From Nitrosomonas stercoris (GTDB lineage Bacteria; Pseudomonadota; Gammaproteobacteria; Burkholderiales; Nitrosomonadaceae), in the NCBI GenBank assembly GCA_006742785.1, contig AP019755.1:2108001-2172000 (forward strand): 64,000 nucleotides of DNA, written 5' to 3'. Within the stretch, counting starts at the first letter, position 1. Each line of letters starts with the position of its first letter. The notes beneath the pieces were generated by a model. It was not told where the DNA came from. It made no database searches and worked only from the letters and a program-made list of their open reading frames with translations. Positions 38,709 to 49,510 of the stretch are shown in pieces. Made by a program: the position numbers and the translations under genes.

Positions 38709-41357
38709 TCATAATACACGAGCGGTTTCAACAATCTCATAAGCTTCAACCTGGTCACCTTGTTTAATATCATTGAAATTCTTCAGTGAAAGTCCGCACT
38801 CAAAACCTGCCTTAACCTCTTTAACATCATCCTTAAAGCGTTTCAGAGAATCCAGGCTGCCTTCATGTATAACGACACTGTCACGTAACACTCTTACCAA
38901 AGCATCACGCTTAATCAGTCCCTCCAGTACATAGCAACCAGCCACCACACCTACTTTTGATATTCGGTAAATTTCTCGAATATCAACCAGCCCAAGCGTT
39001 TTTTCCTTACGATCCGGCGCCATCATGCCTGATAAGGCTTGCTTAACTTCATCAACCGCCTCATAGATGATGTTGTAATAACGTACATCCACCCCGGTTG
39101 AACCAATCAGCTTACGCGCTCTTAAGTCGGCACGACAGTTAAATCCGATAATAACTGCCTCCGACGCAAGAGCCAGATTGATATCGGATTCAATAATTGC
39201 GCCCACTCCATTATGTACAATATTTATTTTTACCTCATCAGTTTCCAGTTGCTTCAACGCATATATCAAGGCTTCACACGAACCCTGTACATCAGCCTTA
39301 ATAATCAAATTAAGTGTACTGACATCCTGTTGATGGCCAAACGCATCTTCCATTTTCGCAACATGCAGCTTATTCAAGCGCACATCACGAAATTTACCTT
39401 GGCGGAACAGAGCTATTTCTCGAGCTTTGCGCTCATTATCAAGTGCTATGAATACCTCACCAGCCTCGGCCACTTCAGACAAACCTTGAATTTCAACCGG
39501 AATAGATGTACTTGCTGTCTTAACTGATTTCCCCCGTTCATCCAGCATAGCTCTTATTTTTCCAAAGACGGCACCCGTCAGAACCACATCACCATGTCTC
39601 AAGGTTCCAGATTGAACTAAAACCGTTGCCACCGGACCACGCCCCTTATCCAATCGAGATTCAATAATTACGCCTTTCGCAGGCGCATCACGAGCAGCTT
39701 CCAGCTCTAGTACTTCAGCCTGAAGTAATACAGCTTCCAGCAAATCATCAATTCCTTGACCTGTTTTTGCTGACACACCAATAAACATAGCATCCCCCCC
39801 CCAATCTTCAGGAACAACACCATGATTAACAAGCTCTTGCTTAATTCGCTCAAAATTGGCCTCAGGCTTATCCATTTTGTTTACCGCAACAACAATTGGA
39901 ATATCAGCTGCTCTTGCATGGTTAACAGCCTCAATTGTCTGTGGCATTACGCCATCATCTGCTGCAACTACCAAAATAACAATGTCAGTAATCTTGGCAC
40001 CGCGCGCGCGCATTGCTGTAAATGCTTCATGGCCTGGTGTATCGAGGAAAGTGATCATGCCACGTGAAGTTTTCACATGATACGCTCCGATATGCTGCGT
40101 AATACCTCCAGCCTCACCTCCTGCAACACGCGTTGTACGAATATAATCCAGCAACGAAGTTTTTCCATGGTCGACATGCCCCATAACTGTTACAACAGGT
40201 GCACGTGGTTCCATTTTGACAGCTTCAGTAGAAGAGGTGACTTCCTCTAAAAAGGCTTCCGGGTTATCTGATTCGGCAATCTTGGCAATGTGCCCCATTT
40301 CTTCCACAACAATAATTGCCGTTTCCTGATCAAGCATCTGGTTAATCGTTACCATAGTCCCCATTTTCATCAGCACCTTGATAACTTCAGCTGCCTTAAC
40401 AGCCATTTTTTGCGCTAATGTGGCAACTGAGATAGTTTCAGGAATTAATACTTCATGCACAACTGGTTCAGTTGGCACTGAAAAAGCATGTTGGGGTGGT
40501 AATTCTTCTGATCTCTTACCTTTACCGCGCTTATCTTTACGCATGCGCCATTCTTGTTGGGCCGCTGCATCTCCACGCGTTTTCGATTCACGCCGCTTAA
40601 CTGGCTCATCCTTCCATACTTCCTGTTGCTTGATCTGTTTTTTCTTCTTCTTGTTTTTTTCTTCTGGTTTTTCAGATAATTTTTGCGTAGCTTGAGCTCC
40701 GGCAGAGCTACTTGCCTGGGAAGTAGCGGAAACTGAAGTTGTCGTTTTTCCAGTTGCTTTTGAAGAGGTTTCAGTTGTAGATTTTGGTACAACAACTTCT
40801 TCTGATGCAGATTTTTGTATGGTTTGAGCAGGTTCTTCTTTTATCTCATCCGAAGTAGCTGCTTGTTGTCTACGCTTCTCTTTTTCCTTGAACTCAGCAG
40901 TTTGGCGCGCAACTAACTCAGCTCTTTTTCGTGCTTCTTCAGCACGCAGTGCTTTCTGTTCTGCATCAATTATTGGGGAAGCAGTCACATCAGGCGTTTC
41001 TGCTGATTTTGATGAAACAGATTCCTGAGCGGGGCGTTTGTCCACTGCTTCGGTTATATTTCGCTTGGTCGTTAATACTCGTTTTTTTCTAACCTTAACC
41101 TCAATGGTTCTAGGCCTACCGGTACCATCTGCTTGTTTTATTTCCTTTGTCTGTCTACGCGTCAACGTAATCTTGGCTCTCGAGCCTTCTCCTCCATGAG
41201 ACTTACGTAAATAATCCAGCAGGCGCGCCTTATCCTGTTCTGTCATAAGATCCGCGGCAGAATGCTTTACCACTCCAGCAGCCTGAAGTTGTTCCAACAA
41301 CAAATTGGGTAACATCCCCAGATCATGTGCAAATTGCTCTACAGTCATTTGAGTCAT
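38709..41357 (-). CDS. infB: translation initiation factor IF-2
   Basis: This is an 882-residue IF-2, the GTPase that brings fMet-tRNA to the 30S subunit. I chose the ATG at 41357 ([15 protein letters not shown]), preceded by AAAGGG; a TTG two codons earlier is less likely. An IF2-N domain at the start is followed by a long charged linker (about 100-300), rich in Lys, Glu, Ser and Thr. The G domain has [15 protein letters not shown] near residue 390, [11 protein letters not shown] and NKMDKPEAN. Beta-barrel domains and the C-terminal initiator-tRNA-binding domain follow. It is cotranscribed with nusA. Confidence 0.97.
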   Translation of the reverse strand: MTQMTVEQFAHDLGMLPNLLLEQLQAAGVVKHSAADLMTEQDKARLLDYLRKSHGGEGSRAKITLTRRQTKEIKQADGTGRPRTIEVKVRKKRVLTTKRNITEAVDKRPAQESVSSKSAETPDVTASPIIDAEQKALRAEEARKRAELVARQTAEFKEKEKRRQQAATSDEIKEEPAQTIQKSASEEVVVPKSTTETSSKATGKTTTSVSATSQASSSAGAQATQKLSEKPEEKNKKKKKQIKQQEVWKDEPVKRRESKTRGDAAAQQEWRMRKDKRGKGKRSEELPPQHAFSVPTEPVVHEVLIPETISVATLAQKMAVKAAEVIKVLMKMGTMVTINQMLDQETAIIVVEEMGHIAKIAESDNPEAFLEEVTSSTEAVKMEPRAPVVTVMGHVDHGKTSLLDYIRTTRVAGGEAGGITQHIGAYHVKTSRGMITFLDTPGHEAFTAMRARGAKITDIVILVVAADDGVMPQTIEAVNHARAADIPIVVAVNKMDKPEANFERIKQELVNHGVVPEDWGGDAMFIGVSAKTGQGIDDLLEAVLLQAEVLELEAARDAPAKGVIIESRLDKGRGPVATVLVQSGTLRHGDVVLTGAVFGKIRAMLDERGKSVKTASTSIPVEIQGLSEVAEAGEVFIALDNERKAREIALFRQGKFRDVRLNKLHVAKMEDAFGHQQDVSTLNLIIKADVQGSCEALIYALKQLETDEVKINIVHNGVGAIIESDINLALASEAVIIGFNCRADLRARKLIGSTGVDVRYYNIIYEAVDEVKQALSGMMAPDRKEKTLGLVDIREIYRISKVGVVAGCYVLEGLIKRDALVRVLRDSVVIHEGSLDSLKRFKDDVKEVKAGFECGLSLKNFNDIKQGDQVEAYEIVETARVL

Positions 41358-41471
41358 CAGCAACCCTTTACCCCAAACCCAATAAAAAACACAAAAATAC
41401 CATTACTATTTTTTCGATTCACTTATATTTCACATTAAAACACGCTGAAATATTGCTTGATACAGACAAAA

Positions 41472-42944
41472 CTAGGTAAACCACGGCTCACGAGCCTTAA
41501 TAATCAGTTTGCTGGCCCGATCCAGATCCATTCCAGTCAGCTCAACCAAATCATCAGCAGCCAAGTCGGCCAATGCTTCTTGCGTACTAATTCCCTTTAT
41601 GGCTAATTCACGTACGAGATCAATATCCATTCCTTCCAGAGCCAGCAGTTCCTCAGAGGCATTACCTATTTTTTCTTCCGTTGCAATAGCATCTGTTAAC
41701 AAAACGTTACGAGCACGCAGACGCAACTCATCAACTGTTTCATGGTCGAATTCCTGAATTTCCAACATTTCTTCAATCGGTATATATGCAATTTCCTCCA
41801 ACGAAGAAAATCCCTCTTCAACCAAGATACGTCCAACTTCCTCATCAACATCCAGCTTATCTACGAACAATTGACAGATAGAAGCAGCCTCTTCTTCATT
41901 CTTTTCATGTGATTCTTCTACTGTCATAATATTAAGCTGCCAACCGGTTAATTCCGATGCCAACCGAACATTTTGCCCACCTCGTCCGATTGCCTGCGCT
42001 AAATTATCTTCATCTACCACCACATCCATACTATGTTTTTCTTCATCTACTACTATACTGCTAATAACCGCTGGTGCTAACGCATTCACAACAAAGGTAG
42101 CTTGATCATCTGACCATTGGATGATATCAACCCGCTCTCCTGCCAATTCACCCGTCACAGCCTGCACGCGCGAGCCACGTATACCAACGCAAGTACCGAT
42201 CGGATCCACTCGTGCATCATTTGATTTGACCGCAATCTTCGCCCTAAAACCAGGATCCCTGGCAGCAGCTTTAATTTCAAGGATTCCCTCTTCTATTTCA
42301 GGTACCTCTATCTCAAACAATCTGACTAAAAAACTGGCTGAGGTTCTAGACAATATCAGCTGCGGTCCTCTGGCAGCATGGTCAACTTTAAGCAAATAGG
42401 CACGAACGCGGTCACCCATTCTTAAATTCTCATGTGAAATCATCTGATCGCGTGGCAAGATTGCTTCCAGTTTACCAAATTCTATAATGGCATTACCGCG
42501 ATCCATGCGCTTGATGACACCACTCACCAACTGTTCGTTACGCTCAAGAAAATCACTTAAGTTTTGTTCGCGCTCAGCATCGCGTATTTTCTGAAAGATA
42601 ACTTGTTTGGCCGATTGAGCACCAATGCGATCAAATGTCACGTCTTCAATCAATTCTTCGACATACTCACCCGAAGTAAATTGTGGATTTTGTTTAACAG
42701 CTTCCGCCAACGTAATCTGATACTTAGGATCCTCTACTACATCCTCATCAACAATCAGCCATCTGCGAAAACATTTAAATTCTCCTGTATCTCGGTTAAT
42801 AGCAACACGCACATCAATATCATCTCGCGCATGCTTCTTGGCAGCAGAAGCCAAAGCCATTTCTAAAGCGGTAAAAACAATATTTTTATCCACATTTTTT
42901 TCATGCGCCAAAGCATCGACCAACAACAAAATCTCGCGGCTCAT
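41472..42944 (-). CDS. nusA: transcription termination/antitermination protein NusA
   Basis: This is a 490-residue NusA. An N-terminal RNA-polymerase-binding domain (to about residue 130) is followed by an S1 domain ([23 protein letters not shown]). Two KH domains come next ([21 protein letters not shown] with [12 protein letters not shown], and [14 protein letters not shown]). Two C-terminal acidic repeats then bind the alpha C-terminal domain. The presence of both acidic repeats is the proteobacterial form. It is flanked by rimP and infB in the classical operon. Confidence 0.97.
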   Translation of the reverse strand: MSREILLLVDALAHEKNVDKNIVFTALEMALASAAKKHARDDIDVRVAINRDTGEFKCFRRWLIVDEDVVEDPKYQITLAEAVKQNPQFTSGEYVEELIEDVTFDRIGAQSAKQVIFQKIRDAEREQNLSDFLERNEQLVSGVIKRMDRGNAIIEFGKLEAILPRDQMISHENLRMGDRVRAYLLKVDHAARGPQLILSRTSASFLVRLFEIEVPEIEEGILEIKAAARDPGFRAKIAVKSNDARVDPIGTCVGIRGSRVQAVTGELAGERVDIIQWSDDQATFVVNALAPAVISSIVVDEEKHSMDVVVDEDNLAQAIGRGGQNVRLASELTGWQLNIMTVEESHEKNEEEAASICQLFVDKLDVDEEVGRILVEEGFSSLEEIAYIPIEEMLEIQEFDHETVDELRLRARNVLLTDAIATEEKIGNASEELLALEGMDIDLVRELAIKGISTQEALADLAADDLVELTGMDLDRASKLIIKAREPWFT

Positions 42945-42994
42945 ATCCCTCCAGCCCTATTTTTCAATCCTAAAACCACTAATAGATTCTTGCA

Positions 42995-43426
42995 TCACAA
43001 TCTTGGAATTAATCGAGCCTTTTCCAGATTTTCCAGTTCAAACTGCAATCTCTTTCCATCAATATCTAATATCAAAGTTTCCCCCTCTACTTCAGAGAGG
43101 ATGCCTACAAAATTTCTTTGCCCTTCCAGAGCAATTCGTAGCTTGATCCGGATAGACTCTCCCACAAAACGGACAAAGTCAGTTTTTTTCTTTAACGGTC
43201 TATCCAAGCCAGGAGATGAAACCTCAAGTCGGTTATAATCAACGTTTTCCACAATTAATAACTTACTTAAGTGATTACTAACCACCACGCAATCATCCAG
43301 CGTTATGGCGCCCCCCCTCTTATCCACGAAAATACGTAGCAATCTACCCGGAGCAGATTGCTCAATATCAACCAACTCGTAGCCCATCCCTACGATAGTC
43401 GGTTCAAGCAACTCAAATAATGACAT
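42995..43426 (-). CDS. rimP: ribosome maturation factor RimP
   Basis: This is a 143-residue protein from the ATG at 43426 ([22 protein letters not shown]), which carries a nearby AAGG ribosome site. The open frame extends to a TTG at 43480, but those residues do not fit the family. It shows [21 protein letters not shown], the hallmark of the RimP C-terminal domain. RimP assists 30S assembly around the S12/S19 proteins. It is the first gene of the rimP-nusA-infB-rbfA-truB operon. Confidence 0.94.
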   Translation of the reverse strand: MSLFELLEPTIVGMGYELVDIEQSAPGRLLRIFVDKRGGAITLDDCVVVSNHLSKLLIVENVDYNRLEVSSPGLDRPLKKKTDFVRFVGESIRIKLRIALEGQRNFVGILSEVEGETLILDIDGKRLQFELENLEKARLIPRL

Positions 43427-43746
43427 AGCCTTGCCACAAATAAAAAATGGGCCACTCAGCCCACCTTTAAAAGAATCCAAACATTATAGCAAGAATTACG
43501 ATTCATAAAAATCAGAATTTATTTTACGCTAATGTTTCCAACAAGTTATCGTGATTTTTACCTCAAAATTTCACATAAGCGCAACCTATTATTGCGCATA
43601 AATATTAATCTAAAATAATCTGGATCAATATTTCTTATCTATTCCACTCAATATAAAAATGATTTATTGAAACTAACAATCACTTTCAATAAGCAATAAA
43701 GATTGTCTACAATTTATGCAACGGTATAACTATTCAGATTTTAACT
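43427..43746. promoter_or_regulatory. divergent intergenic region rimP / DUF1841
   Basis: About 320 bases of AT-rich DNA separate the divergent rimP operon and the DUF1841 gene. A possible plus-strand promoter is TTGTCT (43703-43708), 16 bases, TATAAC (43725-43730), which ends 16 bases before the ATG at 43747. I see no open frame or RNA gene, and I could not place the rimP promoter with confidence. Confidence 0.4.
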
Positions 43747-44184
43747 ATGTTTAATCCAACGAGAAACCAGGCACGACAACTATTTTTTGATACTTGGCAA
43801 AAATACCAGAGCAAAGAATCTTTATCAGGTATGGAGGTGATTGCACTGGATGTGATTTTACAACATCCAGAATATCATTTCATGCTACAAGATACAAAAC
43901 GTTATCTGGACAAGGACTTTCCACCAGAGCAGGGAGAAATCAATCCTTTTCTACATATGAGTATGCATGTTGCCATTCAAGAACAACTCGCAATTAATCA
44001 ACCGATTGGAATTTTACAGCGTTTTACTCGACTGAAAAATGTATTACAGGGAGATGAGCATGAGGCGATGCACCGCACGATGGATTGTCTTGCTGAAATG
44101 TTATGGCAATCACAACGCAACCAGTCAACACCCAATGCTGATTTTTATCTGGAATGTATTGATAAACAACTGAAAAGTAAATAA
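43747..44184 (+). CDS. DUF1841 family protein
   Basis: This is a 145-residue soluble protein with the full pattern of the betaproteobacterial/gammaproteobacterial DUF1841 family: MFNPTRNQARQLFFDTWQKY at the N-terminus, the central NPFLHMSMHVAIQEQL with several histidines, and EAMHRTMDCLAEMLWQSQR near the C-terminus. The function is unknown. The histidine-rich helix pair could bind a metal, but that is only an inference. It is a single gene followed by a hairpin. Confidence 0.85.
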   Translation: MFNPTRNQARQLFFDTWQKYQSKESLSGMEVIALDVILQHPEYHFMLQDTKRYLDKDFPPEQGEINPFLHMSMHVAIQEQLAINQPIGILQRFTRLKNVLQGDEHEAMHRTMDCLAEMLWQSQRNQSTPNADFYLECIDKQLKSK

Positions 44185-44221
44185 AGCGGAAAGCTCGCCA
44201 ACTATTGAGCACATTCCGCTT
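44184..44221. terminator. bidirectional hairpin between DUF1841 gene and cytochrome genes
   Basis: AAGCGGAA (44184-44191) pairs with TTCCGCTT (44214-44221), and inside it GCTC (44193-44196) pairs with GAGC (44207-44210). It lies between convergent genes and overlaps the end of the DUF1841 frame, so it can end transcription from both sides, although the T run is short. Confidence 0.6.
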
Positions 44222-44260
44222 ACCATTTACATACTACAAAAACTGTATCACACTAATATA

Positions 44261-44590
44261 TTATCTTTTAACTTGTAAACCTGACTGTCCGGAATAATAA
44301 AAAGCCAGATTCTCGATATCTTCTGCACTTAGTGCAGCAGTCATTCCTGCCATAACAGGGTCTTGACGCGCACCGGATTTGTAGTCGTTTAATACTTTTT
44401 CAATATAGGTTCTAGGTTGCCCGCCAATTTTTGGGAACATAGGCACGGGGCTATTACCATCCATACCATGACAAGAAGCACAAATCTCCTCGGCCTTCTT
44501 TTTCCCTGCATCAGCATCTGCAGCAGATGCTTGTCCTGACAAAAGAAATACTGCTCCGCTAATCGCGGCCACCAAATAGTAGCTTTTCAT
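44261..44590 (-). CDS. periplasmic monohaem cytochrome c (class I, c4-like domain)
   Basis: This 109-residue protein has a cleaved signal peptide (to about SGQASA, residue 23) and one haem site CASCH at 37-41. A likely methionine ligand lies in DPVMAGMTAAL (about 78-84). The fold and the block FPKIGGQPRTYIEKVLNDYKSGAR match one half of a diheme cytochrome c4. It follows a second, similar cytochrome by 33 bases, so the pair may act as a split c4-type electron carrier in the periplasm. Confidence 0.88.
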   Translation of the reverse strand: MKSYYLVAAISGAVFLLSGQASAADADAGKKKAEEICASCHGMDGNSPVPMFPKIGGQPRTYIEKVLNDYKSGARQDPVMAGMTAALSAEDIENLAFYYSGQSGLQVKR

Positions 44591-44623
44591 AATTATTTCA
44601 CATCCCTTAGATTAAGAAGAACA

Positions 44624-44950
44624 TCAATTGTCAGCGTAATAAGCTGCCAAAGTATCAATATCCTCATCAGAAAGAGTACCAGCAATTGCTGCCATGGTTG
44701 GATGATTCCGGGCTCCAGATCTATAATCTTTTAGTGCTTTTACCAAATAAGGCAAATGCTGCCCGCCCAATTTAGGTACATGATAAACATAAGGGTATGC
44801 GGTGCGATATCCTTCAATGCCGTGACAACCTTGGCATATAACTATCTTGCTCTGAATCGGATCAGAATTTCCAGCCGCATTTGCCATGCTGGAAAACGAT
44901 AGGATCATGCCAGAAGCGATAAGTAGTTTAATGGCAGCAGCCTTTTTCAC
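44624..44950 (-). CDS. periplasmic monohaem cytochrome c (c4-like domain)
   Basis: This is a 108-residue protein with a signal peptide ending near ANAA (residue 26) and a haem site CQGCH at 39-43. The motif PKLGGQHLPYLVKALKDYRSGAR and the methionine in HPTMAAIAGTLSDEDI mirror those of the downstream gene, pointing to duplication. The start is GTG at 44950 with a strong GAGGAGG ribosome site. Electron-transfer partners are not evident from the neighbours. Confidence 0.87.
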   Translation of the reverse strand: MKKAAAIKLLIASGMILSFSSMANAAGNSDPIQSKIVICQGCHGIEGYRTAYPYVYHVPKLGGQHLPYLVKALKDYRSGARNHPTMAAIAGTLSDEDIDTLAAYYADN

Positions 44951-45070
44951 TTTTGTATCCTCCTCTAAAAATGCGAACTTTAAACGATAGGTGTTATTTA
45001 GTCAATGAAGCTGAGGCTATGTCTCTGTTGTGTATAGGGAAATTATTTTTGATTTTTTTTGCAAACTATT

Positions 45071-46999
45071 TTAAATTGTTTCTGTCATAGTCAACTTGCC
45101 CTCCAATACTTCCCAACGGGCGTAGTATACCGCAAGTTCTTTTTCTAATTCAGCTGCACGTGTTTGTAGCACTATTGCTTTATCACCTGCTTGGTAAACA
45201 GCAGGGTCACTCAATTGATGGCTGATTGCTATCTGTTCCTTTTCCAAAAAATCTATTTTTGCTGGTAGCGCTTCCAGTTCTTTTGTTTCCTGAAAACTTA
45301 ATCCCGGAGAAAGAGTTGAGGTTGAAGCATTTCTGGTTTGATGCTGTTTTGCTGTAGGTTTAGCAGCACTATTTTCTTCCTGTTGTGACATTTTTTCACT
45401 CAGCTTGAGTTGAAACCATTCCTGATAACCACCCACATACTCACGCAACCGCCCATTTCCCTCAAATATGATCGCCTGTGTCACAACATTATCAATAAAG
45501 GCACGATCATGACTTACCAGAAAAATTGTTCCGGTATAGTCCTGTAGCAGTGTTTCCAGCAATTCCAAAGTTTCAATATCAAGATCATTAGTTGGCTCAT
45601 CCAGAATTAATACATTCGCCGGGCGTGTAAACAGACGAGCCAGCAACAGTCGATTACGTTCGCCACCAGACAAAGATTTAACCAGCGAACGCGCACGCTG
45701 TGGCGGAAATAGGAAATCTTCCAAGTAACTGATAACATGTCTTCGCGCACCATCAATTTCAATAAATTCCGAGCCTTGGCTAATTGAATCAATCAGTGTC
45801 ATATCTTCATTCAGCTGCTCCCGCAACTGATCAAAATAGGCGACAGACAATTTTGTTCCCAAACGTATTGTGCCAGCATCGGGCTTCAATTCACCCAATA
45901 TCAACTTCAGTAAAGTAGATTTACCAGAGCCATTTGGACCTAGCAAGCCAATCCGGTCACCACGCATGATGCAGCAGGAAAAATCACGAATAACTGTGTT
46001 ATCTCCGAAAGAATGCGTGACATGTTGCAATTCTGCAACCATTTTTCCAGAATGTTGCCCGGCATCGACCTGAAAATTGACATTACCAACTCGGTCTCGT
46101 CGTGCTGTTCGTTCTAATCGCAATGCCTCCAGTCTCCCTACTCGCCCTTCATTACGTGTACGTCTTGCTTGTACCCCTTTACGTATCCATATTTCTTCTT
46201 GGCTCAGCACTTTATCGAATTTCTGATTGTGAATGGCTTCAATTTCTAGCAATTCTGTTTTCTTTCGCTGATAAGTAGCAAAATTACCGGGAAAGCTCTT
46301 CAACTCACCACGATCTAACTCAACAATACGAGTAGCCACATTGTCCAGAAAACGTCGATCATGCGTAATAAAAACCAAGCCACCCAAAAAATTCTGCAAC
46401 ATTTCTTCTAACCACTCTATGGATGAGAAATCCAGATGGTTAGTAGGTTCATCCAACAATAATATATCTGGCTCTCTTACTAACGCCTGCGCTAATGCGA
46501 CTCGTTTTCTGCCACCACCTGACAATGTTTCAATGACAGCATCTGCTTGCAAACCAAATTGATCAATTACCGCATCAATTTTATGCTGTAAATTCCAGCC
46601 GTCATGTGCCTCAATTACGCCTTGCAGCTGCTGCATACGAGTCAATAACACCTCAGTATCCGCCCCCTCCTCACTTAAAGCATCAGATACTTGGTGATAA
46701 TCCAACAAGGTTTGCGACAACACCCCCAATCCCTGAGCTACTTCTGCGTAGACTGATCGGTTCTCTTCAAGTACAGATTCTTGCGCAACATAGGCGATGT
46801 TCATATTTGGTGCAAGCCACAACTGCCCATCTTCCAGCTGTATTTCATTTGCTAAAACCCGCAACAAACTGGATTTGCCCGTGCCATTGCGCCCAATCAA
46901 CCCAATTCGCTCTCCTCTATCAAGCTGAAAAGCAGTCTTATCAAGCAAAGCATGGTGGCCAAAAGCCAGACAAGCCCTATCAAGTGTCAAAAGTGGCAT
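45071..46999 (-). CDS. uup: ABC-F family ATPase Uup
   Basis: This is a 642-residue soluble ABC-F protein with two nucleotide-binding domains and no membrane segment. The first domain has GRNGTGKSSLLR, the signature LSGGGRKRVALAQAL and ILLLDEPTNHLD. The second has GPNGSGKSTLLK, LSGGERNRLLLARL and LILDEPTNDLD. A C-terminal coiled coil (about 565-635), typical of Uup, is present. ABC-F proteins act on the ribosome; Uup also affects transposon excision and branched DNA. It is divergent from selD. Confidence 0.93.
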   Translation of the reverse strand: MPLLTLDRACLAFGHHALLDKTAFQLDRGERIGLIGRNGTGKSSLLRVLANEIQLEDGQLWLAPNMNIAYVAQESVLEENRSVYAEVAQGLGVLSQTLLDYHQVSDALSEEGADTEVLLTRMQQLQGVIEAHDGWNLQHKIDAVIDQFGLQADAVIETLSGGGRKRVALAQALVREPDILLLDEPTNHLDFSSIEWLEEMLQNFLGGLVFITHDRRFLDNVATRIVELDRGELKSFPGNFATYQRKKTELLEIEAIHNQKFDKVLSQEEIWIRKGVQARRTRNEGRVGRLEALRLERTARRDRVGNVNFQVDAGQHSGKMVAELQHVTHSFGDNTVIRDFSCCIMRGDRIGLLGPNGSGKSTLLKLILGELKPDAGTIRLGTKLSVAYFDQLREQLNEDMTLIDSISQGSEFIEIDGARRHVISYLEDFLFPPQRARSLVKSLSGGERNRLLLARLFTRPANVLILDEPTNDLDIETLELLETLLQDYTGTIFLVSHDRAFIDNVVTQAIIFEGNGRLREYVGGYQEWFQLKLSEKMSQQEENSAAKPTAKQHQTRNASTSTLSPGLSFQETKELEALPAKIDFLEKEQIAISHQLSDPAVYQAGDKAIVLQTRAAELEKELAVYYARWEVLEGKLTMTETI

Positions 47000-47225
47000 A
47001 ACAACTCAAATTAATAAAAACAATATCTTGAAATTTTTTAAGAGAGAATAAAGGTTAGCACTACGATTCTATGAAATAGGTATTCGTCATTCGCTGTATT
47101 ATTATAGTACTGTCACTTTAGATTAACTGCATCGAACAAATTCGCCGAATGGCCTAAAAGTAAACCAAGAATTTGCTTACTGCTGATGTTATATAGCAGC
47201 AATAACAACATCAAACTTATAATTT

Positions 47226-48275
47226 ATGACATCTGAAAAAATCGCACTGACGCAAACTGTCCAGAAAGGTGGATGTGCTGCCAAAGTTGCCGCCGCAACA
47301 TTAAGGCAAATTTTACAACAAGTCAGCTTCCCCCCCGCACACGCTGCGCTCATAGTGGATGGGCGTCATTTTGATGATGCTGCAATTTATAAGATAACCG
47401 AAGAAATCGCACTGGTACACACACTGGATTTTTTTACACCCATTGTTGATACGCCTAAACTATTTGGTGCAATTGCTGCAGCCAATGCTATTAGTGATGT
47501 ATACGCCATGGGTGGCAAGCCCATCACTGCCATGGGTATTCTAGCTTTTCCACTAAGTAACTTGCCCGAGCATATCATTGTCGATGTGCTACAAGGAGCC
47601 AGTGACAAAATTGCAGAAGCGGATGCTAATTTTGTAGGTGGACATTCAATTGACGACGATACACTCAAATTTGGATTAGCCGTTACCGGATTAGTCAAGC
47701 CGCAACAAGTATGGACCAATGCTGGCGCCCAACCAGGCGATCATTTGCTGTTAACCAAAGCATTAGGAACAGGTACTTTAACAGCTGGTATAAAACGCCA
47801 GCAACTGCAAGAAAAGGATATTGCAGAAGCACTGGATAGCATGACTGCAATTAACAACATTATTGACTATCTATCACCTGAGCTACGAACAGCCATTCAT
47901 GCTGCTACCGATATCACTGGATTTGGTCTTTCTGGTCACGCAATGCAGCTGGCTAACGCTAGTCATGTGACTCTAAATATCCAAACTGATGCAGTACCTC
48001 AATTCAGCCAAACTTTTCACTGTCTAGAAAGTGGTTATTTAACTAAGGCACATCGCACCAATGCTGAATACACAGCACCTCATATTGATGACTCAAAATT
48101 AGATACTTTACATCGACAATTAATACACGACCCGCAAACCAGTGGTGGCTTATTATTAAGCGTGGCGCCCGATGCCAGTCAATCGATATTACAAACGTTA
48201 CACCCACACTTCAAAGCCAGCGCAATGATAGGTACGGTTCATGCTCGTCAAACCAAAGCGGTACAATTTGAGTAA
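47226..48275 (+). CDS. selD: selenide, water dikinase (selenophosphate synthase)
   Basis: This is a 349-residue SelD that makes selenophosphate from selenide and ATP. The catalytic pair is Cys17 and Lys20 in KGGCAAKV, so this form uses cysteine rather than selenocysteine. The conserved aspartates and glycine-rich ADANFVGGHSIDDDTLKFG and ATDITGFGLSGHA blocks are intact, as is the C-terminal DPQTSGGLLLSV. It overlaps selU by about 35 bases, so the selenophosphate is probably destined for tRNA selenouridine. Confidence 0.96.
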   Translation: MTSEKIALTQTVQKGGCAAKVAAATLRQILQQVSFPPAHAALIVDGRHFDDAAIYKITEEIALVHTLDFFTPIVDTPKLFGAIAAANAISDVYAMGGKPITAMGILAFPLSNLPEHIIVDVLQGASDKIAEADANFVGGHSIDDDTLKFGLAVTGLVKPQQVWTNAGAQPGDHLLLTKALGTGTLTAGIKRQQLQEKDIAEALDSMTAINNIIDYLSPELRTAIHAATDITGFGLSGHAMQLANASHVTLNIQTDAVPQFSQTFHCLESGYLTKAHRTNAEYTAPHIDDSKLDTLHRQLIHDPQTSGGLLLSVAPDASQSILQTLHPHFKASAMIGTVHARQTKAVQFE

Positions 48276-49443
48276 TTCGAACATTAATGGGAACAATAAT
48301 AGTGAATTAGTCGCGTTATTCACGTCAAATACGCCCTTGATCGATGTACGAGCACCTATTGAATTTGCACAAGGAACACTACCTGGCTCAACTAATTTAC
48401 CTATTCTCACCAATAAGGAACGCGCACTCATTGGGGCCACCTACAAACAAAAAGGTGCTAAAGCCGCGGTACAACTTGGCTATCAACTAGTTTCAGGTCA
48501 GACAAAAGAAAATCGTCTCCAACAATGGCAGCACTTTATCCATCAACATCCACATGCTGTTTTATATTGTTTTCGAGGAGGCAAACGCTCACAAATCACC
48601 CAACAATGGTTACAAGAAATTGGTATCAATAGACCACTCATTATTGGTGGATACAAACGAGCACGCCGATTTCTAATCAATACGATTGATCAATTCAGTC
48701 ACAAACATGCGTTGTTAGTAATTACAGGTACCACTGGCAGTGGTAAAACTCGTTTGCTGCATCAAATCAAGCATGATTACCCAATCGTTGATATTGAAGC
48801 ACTTGCCCGACATCGAGGCTCTGCTTTCGGAAGCACTCCCGTTCCTCAACCAACACAGATTAATTTTGAAAATCAGTTGGCCGTTAATTTACTTAAATTA
48901 GAACAAAGCAAGCTAGTTGATCCCGTCATCGTGGAAGATGAAAGTCGTCACACGGGTAAAGTGTATCTACCCAGCAGCTTCTTTGAACTCATGCGTAACT
49001 CTAAAATTATCTGGGTAGATGAACCACTAGAAATCAGAGTCAATAACATTTTTGAAGACTACATCCTTACTACAGCCATTGGGCAAGCGTCACACGCCTC
49101 ACACAACAATACACAATTTTCATCTATTGCTGAGCAAGAACAGATAAATTTACGGCAGCAAGCATTGCTGCTATTTGACAAATATGCCCTTGCGTTACAA
49201 TTAATCAGCAAAAAACTGGGGGGAATTCGCTACCAGGAGATAGCACAAGCACTCAAAAAAGCCCGCTTTGATTTTATCAATAAAGATGAAATTCAATCCA
49301 ATAAAACCTGGATCGAAAAATTAGTGCAATATTATTATGATCCGCTTTATCTCAAATCACTACAACACCGGCAAGTCAATCCCTGCTTTAAAGGCTCCAG
49401 ACAAGCAGTCATAGATTATTTACTCACACATCGTAAAATATGA
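48241..49443 (+). CDS. selU: tRNA 2-selenouridine synthase SelU (MnmH)
   Basis: This protein of about 400 residues replaces sulfur by selenium in the 2-thiouridine of tRNA wobble positions, through a geranylated intermediate. The N-terminal rhodanese domain has PLIDVRAPIEFAQGTLPGS and the catalytic cysteine in LYCFRGGKRSQ (about residue 110). The C-terminal P-loop domain has TGTTGSGKTRLL. The start is ATG at 48241 inside selD; TTG at 48268 is an alternative. It is translationally coupled to selD and convergent with nirK. Confidence 0.93.
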   Translation: MLVKPKRYNLSNSNINGNNNSELVALFTSNTPLIDVRAPIEFAQGTLPGSTNLPILTNKERALIGATYKQKGAKAAVQLGYQLVSGQTKENRLQQWQHFIHQHPHAVLYCFRGGKRSQITQQWLQEIGINRPLIIGGYKRARRFLINTIDQFSHKHALLVITGTTGSGKTRLLHQIKHDYPIVDIEALARHRGSAFGSTPVPQPTQINFENQLAVNLLKLEQSKLVDPVIVEDESRHTGKVYLPSSFFELMRNSKIIWVDEPLEIRVNNIFEDYILTTAIGQASHASHNNTQFSSIAEQEQINLRQQALLLFDKYALALQLISKKLGGIRYQEIAQALKKARFDFINKDEIQSNKTWIEKLVQYYYDPLYLKSLQHRQVNPCFKGSRQAVIDYLLTHRKI

Positions 49444-49510
49444 ACTTAAGAATTTAGACCGAACTTTATAACACACAACAATAAAATCAAACGATCGATC
49501 AATAAAAATA

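Noticed and set aside
43591-43618. dif-like site (ATTGCGCATAA followed by ATATTA)
   Set aside because: The left arm resembles the XerC arm of dif, but the right arm (ATCTAAAATAA) matches the XerD arm poorly.
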